A stretch of 8,152 bases of DNA, from assembly GCA_023443985.1 (NCBI GenBank), contig JAEZSJ010000251.1:1-8152 (forward strand), written 5' to 3'. Shown here one piece after another: positions 1-7,600 of this stretch. Within the stretch, counting starts at the first letter, position 1, and each line of letters starts with the position of its first letter. The translations under genes and the position numbers were made by a program. Under the pieces are notes generated by a model. It saw only the letters and a program-made list of their open reading frames with translations. It was not told the origin of the DNA and searched no databases. The stretch comes from Verrucomicrobiota bacterium (GTDB taxonomy: Bacteria; Verrucomicrobiota; Verrucomicrobiia; Opitutales; Opitutaceae).

Positions 1-76
1 GTGGTACTCCCCTCAAAGCGAAATCCGTCGCCCCAAAACGATCACCGCTCCGAGAATCTTCTCCGGTTGCCAAGCG

Positions 77-114
77 CCGGGAGGGGGCGCAGGCATGGCC
101 AACCCCCACCCCGG
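77..114 (-). terminator. Candidate hairpin terminator after the sigma factor gene
   Basis: Positions 77-81 (CCGGG) pair with 110-114, and 83-87 (GGGGG) pair with 103-107. This gives a 10-bp GC stem broken by a 1x2 internal loop, with a 15-nt loop. It lies about 50 nt past the sigma factor stop codon, where the minus-strand transcript could end. A second, weaker stem follows at 50-66 (CCGAGA pairing with TCTCCGG, one bulged C), and a run of four U would come about 12 nt after that. Neither stem is followed directly by a U-tract, so this is not a classic intrinsic terminator. It could be a Rho-independent-like stop, an mRNA 3'-end stabiliser, or chance pairing in GC-rich DNA. Confidence 0.25.
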
Positions 115-164
115 ATACACGTCGCTCGACGGATTCGACTGCTGCCGCCGACTGCAATCTGGCG

Positions 165-788
165 CTACCGCGCCCCGCCGCTCTGCCGCATCCGATTGAT
201 CTCCGCGAAGAGCCACGCGCGGGCGTAGGTCCAGTCGCGGCGCGCCGTCGGCTCGGAGATGCCGAGGACGACCGCGGCTTCCTTGAACGTGAGGCCGACG
301 AAATAGCACTGTTTCACCAGCTCCGCCTTGCGCACATCATGCCGGGCGAGCGCATCCAGCGCCTCGTGCACGTCGAGCAGCTCGGCGTCGTCCGCGCCGG
401 CGGCGTTCGGCACCCGCTCGAGCGCATCGGCATGGGTGCGCACGAGCTCGCCGCCGTGGCGCACCGCCTGACGCTTGCGCGCGCGATCGATGAGGATACG
501 CCGCATCGACTCCGCCGCCGCGGCAAAGAAGTGCGCACGGTTCTGCCACTCCGGCTGCTCCTCGCCGCCGAGGCGCAACCACGCCTCATGCACGAGCGCG
601 GTGGGCTGGAGCGTCTGACCGGGTGCCTCGCGCGCCATCTTGGCCGCCGCGAGTTTGCGCAGTTCCTCGTACACGAGCGGGAGGAGCTCCTCGGCGGCCT
701 GGGCGTCGCCGCGACCGATCTGCCCGAGGATGACGGTGATGTCGCGCACGCTGACACGAGAAACCCAGCGTCGCCGCGCGCTCAACAT
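165..788 (-). CDS. ECF-type RNA polymerase sigma factor (TIGR02999-like)
   Basis: This is a sigma-70 family factor that would direct RNA polymerase to a specific promoter set. From the ATG at 788 it has 207 residues. Region 2 spans about residues 30-112, with LLPLVYEELRKLAAAKM, then TALVHEAWLRL, then NRAHFFAAAAESMRRILIDRARK; this wording is typical of the TIGR02999 subfamily. Region 4 spans about 140-196 and includes a helix-turn-helix (GLTFKEAAVVLGISEPTARRDW) for -35 recognition. There is no extra C-terminal domain and no adjacent anti-sigma gene. The start is uncertain. A GTG at 749 would give 194 residues, closer to the usual family length of about 185-190 and beginning right at the conserved DITVILGQI. 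A TTG at 842 is also open. None has a good Shine-Dalgarno sequence. It is the last gene of the minus-strand cluster headed by a Ser/Thr kinase. Such sigma factors are commonly found next to kinases, and ECF43-type factors are known to be activated by phosphorylation, so control by that kinase is a reasonable inference. Confidence 0.93.
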   Translation of the reverse strand: MLSARRRWVSRVSVRDITVILGQIGRGDAQAAEELLPLVYEELRKLAAAKMAREAPGQTLQPTALVHEAWLRLGGEEQPEWQNRAHFFAAAAESMRRILIDRARKRQAVRHGGELVRTHADALERVPNAAGADDAELLDVHEALDALARHDVRKAELVKQCYFVGLTFKEAAVVLGISEPTARRDWTYARAWLFAEINRMRQSGGAR

Positions 789-898
789 CGAACTCGGGGC
801 ACTAGAAATTCGGGCACAATGCTCCCACTCCCGCCGCCGCAATGCCTGAGCCGGGACGCCGATCAGGCGACGGCCCGGCCGACACCGTCAGTGCAACC

Positions 899-919
899 GG
901 CGCCCAGCGGCAGGGCACC
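899..919 (-). other. Intergenic RNA hairpin between the unknown gene and the sigma gene
   Basis: Read on the minus strand, GGTGCCC is followed by a 7-nt loop and GGGCGCC, giving a perfect 7-bp stem that includes one U-G wobble. On the plus strand the same position would be an A-C mismatch, so the structure favours a minus-strand transcript. It starts 11 nt after the TGA of the upstream 163-residue gene and lies over 100 nt before the sigma factor start. No U-tract follows. It may be a partial terminator or attenuator that lowers sigma factor expression relative to the kinase, or an mRNA processing or stability element. A chance stem is possible in DNA this GC-rich. Confidence 0.3.
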
Positions 920-930
920 GATTTCGTATC

Positions 931-1422
931 TCACAGCCGAGGCCGCCCGCTGTCGTTCTCGATCCCCGGATCGATGATGCCGATCGCGCCATCCGACCCG
1001 CGCTGCAGAATCACCGAGAACTTGTACAGGACATCCCCCGCGCCCTTCTTGAAGCGGTCCGTGAACGTCAGTGTCTGGCCATCGATGACGATCTTGCGCT
1101 GGAGAAGATCCGGTCGCCCAAGCCGCAGCGCCTCTCCGAGCGTTTCGCTGTTCTCACGCACAAAGGTGATGCCCGCCGGGTAATACTTCATCTTCTCCTT
1201 CGCGGGAGCAGCAATGGTCAGCCGAATGACCGCGCCCGGCGCTTTGACGACGAGGATGTCGTTCTTGAGTGCGACCCGCGGATGCGGGCGTTTCAGCCTC
1301 ATTGTGTAGCCGGTGTCGCGCATCCCGCTGAGCTCAGGGGAAAGTACAGGGCGAAACTCGGTGACAGTGATGACAACTTCGGCAGCACCGTTGGTGCGGG
1401 ATGTGTTCTTGGTGTTTTTCAT
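931..1422 (-). CDS. Hypothetical 163-residue protein between kinase and sigma factor
   Basis: I do not recognise this protein with confidence. It starts at an ATG 42 nt after the kinase stop codon, on the same strand, so it is probably co-transcribed. No strong ribosome binding site is visible. It has no signal peptide, no membrane segment and no cysteine, so it should be cytoplasmic. After a polar start rich in Lys, Asn and Thr (1-13), the rest alternates in a beta-strand pattern: EVVITV (15-20), NDILVVK (54-60), AVIRLTI (64-70), KIVIDGQTLTF (110-120) and VLYKFSVIL (131-139). The C-terminus reads IIDPGIENDSGR (149-160). A D-P-x-I-x-N ending after a Y-K-F strand reminds me of small beta-sandwich proteins of the DP-EP family (DUF1888), but this is a weak resemblance. 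The chain is rich in Lys and Arg. Third-position GC is lower near its 5' end (12 of 20 codons at 1321-1380) than in the kinase domain. Its position suggests an adaptor or sigma-factor regulator, but nothing in the sequence proves that. Confidence 0.75.
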   Translation of the reverse strand: MKNTKNTSRTNGAAEVVITVTEFRPVLSPELSGMRDTGYTMRLKRPHPRVALKNDILVVKAPGAVIRLTIAAPAKEKMKYYPAGITFVRENSETLGEALRLGRPDLLQRKIVIDGQTLTFTDRFKKGAGDVLYKFSVILQRGSDGAIGIIDPGIENDSGRPRL

Positions 1423-1464
1423 CTCGGTTCAGGACAAATTCGAGCAACGCGAAACGCAGTGGCG

Positions 1465-4227
1465 TCAGGGGGCCGGCGCAGTGGGTTCGGGCCTCTCAAC
1501 GGCGACCACAGGAGGCCACGGGTCGATCGGGACGTACCCGAATCGGCTGAGCTGGGCCGCGATTGAGCGCGCCTCGTCGAGGCGGCCAAGCGCAGCAGCG
1601 GTTCGCGCCGCCGGGTCGAGCAGCCTCCAGTCACGGCAGCCTGGCAGGATCCGACTCAGGAGGGCATCAGCACGCTGCCAATACAGGCGGGCTCTGTCGC
1701 TATCGCCACTCTGCGTCGCGAGCCTGCCGGCGGCGACATACACCTCTGCGTCCCCCACTGAACCAGCCCCGTTGGCGCGGCCAATCTCGTTCAGCTTCTC
1801 GACCGCACTCAGCGCCTGTTCGGCGACTTCCCGGGCGGTGGTCAGATCCGTGCCGCCGCGAAGTGAGGCTTCCTGGAGCCATGCTTTCGCCAACCACCAC
1901 GCATAGGCATGATCCGACGGCTCAGCTGCCACCAGATGTTGGAAGGCGACACGGGCTTCCCCCACCAACCCGGTCGCCCGCTCCACGTCGCCCTGCCCTC
2001 GCGCCACGATCCCACGCCGCAAGCGCGCATGCGCTCGTGCAAACGCCCATTGGCGATTCCCCGGGTCCAGCGACACCAGGCCATCGTGCAACTGCCCCGC
2101 CGCGAGCAATCGTCCGTCTGCAGACTCCGGGCGTCCTGTCGCCAAATCCAGATCCGCCTGGCGAACGTACGTGTCGCCCAGCTTGAACTTCCACCGACCC
2201 GTCTTCAGTTCGCGGCGGACAAGGTCCTCCAAGATCGCGGCCTGTTTGGCGTAGCGGTCCATCGCTTCGGCCAACTCCCCTTGCTGTTCGGCGACGCGGC
2301 CGAGCCAGGAGTGCGCGTCGGATATCCGGAAACGCAGCTCCAGATCGTCCGGGCGGGCGGCGCTCATCTGCTCCAGTGTCGCGAGCTCGGCGAGGAAGCC
2401 GGTGCGGGCGGCGTCGAGGTCGCCGCGTTCCTCGGCGAGGGTGGCGAGGTTGTGGTCGCCGTAGGCCATCTCGCTGCGCCATTCGTGCCACTCCGGATCG
2501 AGCCGCACGAGGGCGGCGGCGGTGGCGTGGTAACGATGCAGCCACTCGCCGGCGGGGCCGAACTCGCCGCGTTGCCAGTGCACGAAACCCACCCAGTACT
2601 CCGCTTGGCCGCGCTCGAAGAGCATGTCGCCGTTGTCCGGATGCCGCGTGGCGAGCGCGGCGGCGCGTTCGTACGCCTCGGTGAACGCCGCCAGCGCGTC
2701 GGCGTAGCGGGCCTGGTCCATCCGGATCTCGCCGATCTGGCTGAGCGCCTTCGCGTAGCGGGTGAGCGTGGCGTCGTCGAGGCCCTCGGCCTGGCGCGCG
2801 GAGAAGTGTTTCATCGCGCGGTCGCCCACGGCTTCGAGCACATCGAGCCGGCCGACCTTCGAGAGCTGTTTGCGCAGATCGCCGAGCATGAAGCCGAGCA
2901 GGTCCTCGGCGTGGGCGCGCTCGGTCTGCGCGAGGCGTTCGGCACGGCGGGCGCGTACGGCCTGCGCGACGCTCACGACGGTGCCCGCGACCAGCGCGAG
3001 CGCGACCGCGGCGGCGGCGCCGAAGACGAGGCGGTTGCGCCGGATGAGTCGGCCGAGTCGATACGCCGCGGTGGGCGGGCGGGCGGTCACGGGCTCGTGT
3101 TGCAGGTGCCGCAGGATGTCGCGGGCGAACTCGCTGGCCGTGCCGTAGCGGCGGCTGCGGTTCTTCGCGAGGGCCTTCATCACGATCCAGTCGAGATCGC
3201 CGCGGAGCAGCAGCGAGAGCTGCGCGGCGGCGAGGCCGCGTTGGCGCGCGGCGGTGTCGCGGTCGGAATCGGCGAGGGTGTTGAGCCGGGTCGAGGGCTT
3301 CGGCGGCTCCACCTCCCGGATGATGCGGCGGATCTCATCGAGGCCGGCCTGAAGCAGCGTCTTCGGGTCGAAGGGCGGGCGGCCGGTCAACAACTCGTAG
3401 AGCAGCACGCCGAGCGAGTAGATGTCGCTGCGGGTGTCGATGTCGTCGGCGGTGAGCTCGGCCTGCTCGGGGCTCATGTAGGCCGGAGTGCCGATGAGCT
3501 GCTCGAGCGCGGTGAAAAGCGTGTGGTCGGTGAGCCGGCCCTGCGTGGCCTTCGCGATGCCGAAATCGATGACCTTCGGCACGGGCTCCCCGTCGTGCTG
3601 GGTGACGAGCACGTTGGACGGTTTCAGGTCGCGGTGGATGACGCCCTTCTGGTGCGCGTGTTCGACAGCCTGACACACCTGCGCGAAGAGTCGGAGGCGG
3701 GTGACAGTCGGAAGGTTGTGCTGGTCGCAGTAGCGCGTGATCGGCACGCCGGGCACCAGCTCCATCACGAAGAATGGTCGCCCCGTGGCGGTCGCGCCGG
3801 CGTCGAACACGCGCGCGATGCTCGGGTGGTCCATCAACGCCAGCGCCTGCCGCTCGGCCTCGAAACGCGCCACCACCGCCGCGGTGTCCATGCCGAGCTT
3901 GATGACCTTCAACGCCACGCGGCGGCGCACCGGTTCCTCCTGCTCGGCCATCCACACCACGCCACAGCCGCCCTCGCCCATCTGCTGGAGCAACTTGTAG
4001 CGGCCGATCCGGTCGCCCGGGCGGTCTATGGGCACGGCGGGCTCGCGCTCGCGCGGCGCCGCCATGAAGCCGCCCGCCGCCTCGTGCGCGGCGAGCAACG
4101 ACTCGATCCGCGCCCGCACCGCCGCATCACCAGCGCAGGCGCGGTCGAGATACGCCGCGCGTTCCTCCGGCGGCAGCGCCGCGGCCTCGGCAAAGATCAG
4201 GGACTCCTGTTCGGCGGGATCATTCAT
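1465..4227 (-). CDS. Membrane-anchored PknB-type Ser/Thr protein kinase with TPR-like C-terminal region
   Basis: This 920-residue protein would phosphorylate Ser/Thr on partner proteins using ATP. Residues 1-60 form a helical N-terminal extension (LPPEERAAYLDRACAGDAAVR) common in this kinase subfamily. The kinase domain spans about 77-375: glycine loop GEGGCGVVW (84-92), ATP-binding Lys107 in VALKVIK, helix-C Glu near 125 in RFEAERQ, catalytic HRDLKPSN (198-205) with Asp200 and Asn205, DFG (221-223), activation-segment end GTPAYMSPEQ (246-255), and RSDIYSLG (267-273). All key residues are present, so it should be active. Being an RD kinase, it is probably switched on by activation-loop phosphorylation. 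One membrane helix follows at about 400-422, after a basic stretch (RLIRRNR), placing the kinase in the cytoplasm. Residues 423-890 are extracytoplasmic, with helical pairs of TPR type (for example 484-522 and 586-620); these probably sense or bind something. The ATG at 4227 fits the conserved N-terminus, though no clear ribosome binding site precedes it. It is the first gene of the cluster. Third-position GC falls from nearly 100% in the kinase domain to about 70-85% in the last 300 residues. Confidence 0.95.
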   Translation of the reverse strand: MNDPAEQESLIFAEAAALPPEERAAYLDRACAGDAAVRARIESLLAAHEAAGGFMAAPREREPAVPIDRPGDRIGRYKLLQQMGEGGCGVVWMAEQEEPVRRRVALKVIKLGMDTAAVVARFEAERQALALMDHPSIARVFDAGATATGRPFFVMELVPGVPITRYCDQHNLPTVTRLRLFAQVCQAVEHAHQKGVIHRDLKPSNVLVTQHDGEPVPKVIDFGIAKATQGRLTDHTLFTALEQLIGTPAYMSPEQAELTADDIDTRSDIYSLGVLLYELLTGRPPFDPKTLLQAGLDEIRRIIREVEPPKPSTRLNTLADSDRDTAARQRGLAAAQLSLLLRGDLDWIVMKALAKNRSRRYGTASEFARDILRHLQHEPVTARPPTAAYRLGRLIRRNRLVFGAAAAVALALVAGTVVSVAQAVRARRAERLAQTERAHAEDLLGFMLGDLRKQLSKVGRLDVLEAVGDRAMKHFSARQAEGLDDATLTRYAKALSQIGEIRMDQARYADALAAFTEAYERAAALATRHPDNGDMLFERGQAEYWVGFVHWQRGEFGPAGEWLHRYHATAAALVRLDPEWHEWRSEMAYGDHNLATLAEERGDLDAARTGFLAELATLEQMSAARPDDLELRFRISDAHSWLGRVAEQQGELAEAMDRYAKQAAILEDLVRRELKTGRWKFKLGDTYVRQADLDLATGRPESADGRLLAAGQLHDGLVSLDPGNRQWAFARAHARLRRGIVARGQGDVERATGLVGEARVAFQHLVAAEPSDHAYAWWLAKAWLQEASLRGGTDLTTAREVAEQALSAVEKLNEIGRANGAGSVGDAEVYVAAGRLATQSGDSDRARLYWQRADALLSRILPGCRDWRLLDPAARTAAALGRLDEARSIAAQLSRFGYVPIDPWPPVVAVERPEPTAPAP

Positions 4228-4624
4228 GGGGCACGGGGTCGGCAGCGGCCGGCTCCGGGGGCGACCCGGGACCGGAGCGAGCGTGTGTCTTCGGTTCGTG
4301 GGCTCAACGGAAGAATTGGACCCGCCCGCCCGCAGCCGCGTCCCCGATCAATGCGTGATATCCGCTCCGAAACGATCACCCATGACAACGCGCCCCGCGC
4401 TCCCGCCGCCACACCGACACCGACTCGTCACCACGACCGCTCGCGGTGCCTCGGCGGGCTTTGCCACAGACTCGTGAATTTGCGCCGGGAGGTGTTTCTG
4501 GGGCTGCCACACCGGACCGGCTTCCGCCAATTCGCACCACCCGCGAACCACCGCGGCAGCCCTCCCGACCGCGCGCATACCCCGCATGCCAGCGGTGTCC
4601 GTCCACCATCGCATCCATCCTGTC
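4228..4624. other. Divergent intergenic region, 397 nt, no gene seen
   Basis: This spacer lies between the start codons of the leftward kinase gene and the rightward secreted-protein gene, so it should hold both promoters. I could not identify a convincing -35/-10 pair on either strand. The only relatively AT-rich patches are around 4308-4318 and 4473-4482. An imperfect inverted repeat lies at 4485-4520, where CCGG pairs with CCGG and GGTGT pairs with ACACC around a 13-nt loop, with a 2x3 internal loop. It could fold in the leader of the rightward gene about 100 nt before its start, or be an operator, but it is weak. Reading frames cross the spacer only as continuations of antisense shadows of the flanking genes. 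Confidence 0.6.
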
Positions 4625-7600
4625 ATGTCGCCGAATCGCCCCGTCGTCCTGCTCGCCGCCTTCGCGTTGCTGTGCCCTCCCGTCCGCTCCGCCGCCCCCG
4701 ACACCCCCGCCCGCGTGGAGGTCGGTCTGCGGGCCGCCGCCGCCGCCAACCCGCCGATCGGTTGCAACGAGTTCGGCGACCCGGGCGGCACGCGTTTCTC
4801 CGGCGGCAACCTCATCCCCGACGGCGGCTTCGAGCCGCTCTCCGGTCGCCATCGCGTGCGTATCCGTGAATCGGGCACAGAGAACGGCTACACCTGGATC
4901 ACCGTGGGCGACCAGGAGGGCATGGCCGGTTGGGACAGCCTCGCGACCGGCTTCATGAACGGCGCGAGCGTGCGCATCTACCGCGTCGTCGATGCCGTGG
5001 GTAACCCGCTCCCGCAGCAGCCCGACAACAGCTACCTCGACCTCGCCAACGCCGCCGCCTTCCAGCTCGTGGCGACCACCAGCGTGCCCGAGGCCGGCGC
5101 GCCGAACCTGCCGCTCGGCGGCTGGGTCGACACCGGGTATTCGCGTCCCGGTGGCGGCACCGGCACCCGCACCAACACGAGTTTCACCGACGACGAGTGG
5201 GCCGAGAACGGCACCACCTACTACTACACCGTCACCACGATCGGCACCAACGACGCCACACGCTGGGGCGTCAACGAAAGCGATCGAGCCACCTCGCCGG
5301 AGGTGTCGGCCACGCCGCTCGCCAGCGCCACCGCCTCGCCGCACATCGCGATCGAGTACAGCCGCGACGATTTCGGCGAGATCGGCAACGCGCAGGCCGG
5401 CCAGTTCTTCGAGTTCCGGCCTCGCGCCGTCGGCGCCACGGGCGCGGTCACGTGGGCGTTGCTCGACGCCGCCAACGCGCCGATCGCCCCGCCGGCCGGT
5501 CTGGTCTTCAACTCCGCCACCGGCGAACTCCGCGGCACGCCCGCCGCCACGCCAGCGGCGACGTTTCTCCGCTTCCGCGTCTCCGCGGCCAACGGCGCCG
5601 CCACGCGCGATTTCATCCTGAACAACCCCGACTGGGCCGTCACCGGCGGCACCACCCGGCCGGCGTCGCCCACCGGCCTCACCGCGACGGCCGGCCCGGG
5701 CTACGTGCATCTCTCCTGGAATGCCGTGCCCGGCGCGGCGGGCTACCACGTCTACCGGTCCGTCGTCCCGCGCGCGCAGCAGCGCCAGCGGATCTACTTC
5801 GCGCCCGGCACGCCCGTGTTGGTGAAGGACGACTACGTCTATCTCGCGAAACGCGTGCTCGCCGCCGACACCCGCTGGGCGCACCCGCGCCTGCGCGCGG
5901 CCGAGACCTCCGAGACATGGCGCGACTTCTTCAACAACCACTGCGAGTTCGTGCGCACGCCGCACCCCGCGCCACTCCCGGCGGAGTTTCGTTTCCCCGG
6001 GGAAAGCTGCCTGCGCGTCACCGCGGTGAACAGCAACGTGCAGTCGATCAGCGGCCCGTACATGTTCTGGCACCAGGAGCCGGACCAGGCGTGGTACGGC
6101 CAGCTCGAGCCCGGCCGCACCTACCGGTACGAGGCGTGGCTGCGGCAAAGCGGACTGGGCAACGGCGGACGTGTCACGCTCACCTTGAGCGGCGACTACG
6201 GCCCGATCGCGCACACCTTCGCAGTCGACGACCAGTGGCGCCTGCACGGCTTCGAGTTCACCGCCCCCGCCCGCCCGACCAGCGGCGGCGCGATGTGTCC
6301 GATCATCAACTTCACCGGCCCCGGCCAGCTCTGGATGGACAACCTCCGGCTCTTTCGCGCCGACACGCCCGCCGCCATCACCTCCGCGATCACGCCCGGC
6401 AGCCCGTTCGTGCTCGACGAGCTCCGCGCCTCGCAGCCGCTCACCGGCGAGAAGGGCATGCTGCGCTACATGTACGTGCTGCTCAATCGCGCGAGCATGG
6501 CCAGCTCCCTCGGCCTCCACCACGACGCGCACCTCGCGATCAGTTGGTACCAGGGCGCCGACGCTGTCGGCACGATGACGTTGCCCCACTTCCTGCAGAA
6601 CGCCCTCGTCACCGGCGCCACGCCCGCCACGCGCATGAAACCGTGGCTCAACGTGTCCTCGCACGCCACCGAGCAGGAGTGGCTGATGCTCATGGAGTAC
6701 CTCGCCGCGCCGATCGATCCCGCGAACCCCGCCGATGTCGCCGCGAAGCCCTGGGCCTTCCTGCGCTATCAGCAGCGCGGCGTCACCACGCCGTGGACCG
6801 ACGAGTTCCCGCGCCTCTATGTCGAGTTCGCCAACGAGACCTGGCACAACGGCGCCGTGCACCCCGAGTGGGTTGGCTGGGGCCGCTCGGGCTACATCCA
6901 CGACGGCGCACGCGAGTTCGGCCTGATGGCGCACTACTACTCCTCCTACCTGCGGACGCACTCGCCGCACTTCACCGCGGCCGCCGCCGCGGGGAAGATC
7001 TCCCTCGTGATCGGCAGCAACTACTCCGACTACGGCGAACGCGCCGCGCCGCTCGCGCCGTTTGTCGACTCCCTCGCCCACACGACCTACGTGGGCCCGA
7101 AATGGGAGACCGGCGAGACGCCGCTCGCCACCTACGACGACCACGGCATCCAAGCGACGCTGCTCGGCCATGCGACCGACACCACGCCCAGCTACGAGCT
7201 CTACCGCCTCTGGCGTGAGCAGGCCGCCACCGCCGGCCACCCGATGGAGCTGCTCGGCTACGAGGGCGGACCCAGCGGCTACGCGCTGCCCACGTCCGAT
7301 GCGAGCGGCAACGCCCGCGAGTATTCAGAACGTTATGGCAAATCGCTCGCCATGGCCGTGGCCGCACTCGACGCCTGGCTCGGCGCCCACCTCTACGGTT
7401 TCAGCGACCAGGGCTACCTCGCCTTCCTGCCCGGCACCGGCTGGACCTCGCACACCACCATGGATGGCAACATGCGCCCGCACGCCGGCTGGCTCGCGCT
7501 CACCCTGCGCAACCGCTTCGCCTCCGGCCGCCTCGTCGACACCGCCGTCACGCAGGCTCCGACGATCGAGTGGGACGCTCGCGAGATCCCGCTCGTCTCC

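Noticed and set aside
36..46. 11-nt match AAACGATCACC shared with 4370-4380 near the kinase start, considered as a shared operator
   Set aside because: Several 11-nt matches are expected by chance in a window this long with biased composition, and one copy lies after the end of the cluster rather than before a gene.
120..131. Short palindrome CGTCGCTCGACG
   Set aside because: Arms of 5 nt around a 2-nt centre cannot form a good hairpin, and such short GC dyads are common by chance here.
1..309. Small open frames at the left edge (plus 1-228, minus 13-309)
   Set aside because: The plus frame is Arg/Pro-rich without motifs. The minus frame mostly overlaps the sigma factor gene out of frame. 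Neither has a convincing start or ribosome binding site.
4625..4690. Possible lipoprotein signal (Ala-Leu-Leu-Cys around Cys17)
   Set aside because: A lipobox needs Gly, Ala or Ser just before the Cys, but here it is Leu. A normal signal peptidase I site follows a few residues later.
1909..4869. Plus-strand open frame of 986 codons running antisense to the kinase gene and across the divergent spacer
   Set aside because: It is rich in Arg, Ala, His and Gly with no recognisable domain, and lies opposite a kinase with every catalytic motif intact. Long antisense frames are expected where third positions are nearly all G or C.
5197..7218. Second plus-strand frame of 673 codons inside the secreted-protein gene
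   Set aside because: It is an Arg/His/Pro/Ala-rich out-of-frame reading with no folded-domain signature, overlapping a frame that stays open without a shift from 4625 to 8152.
4376..7240. Minus-strand open frame of 954 codons antisense to the secreted-protein gene
   Set aside because: The composition is low-complexity Gly/Arg/Val/Ala with no domain motifs. The plus-strand frame has a signal peptide and consistent modules, so this is a shadow.
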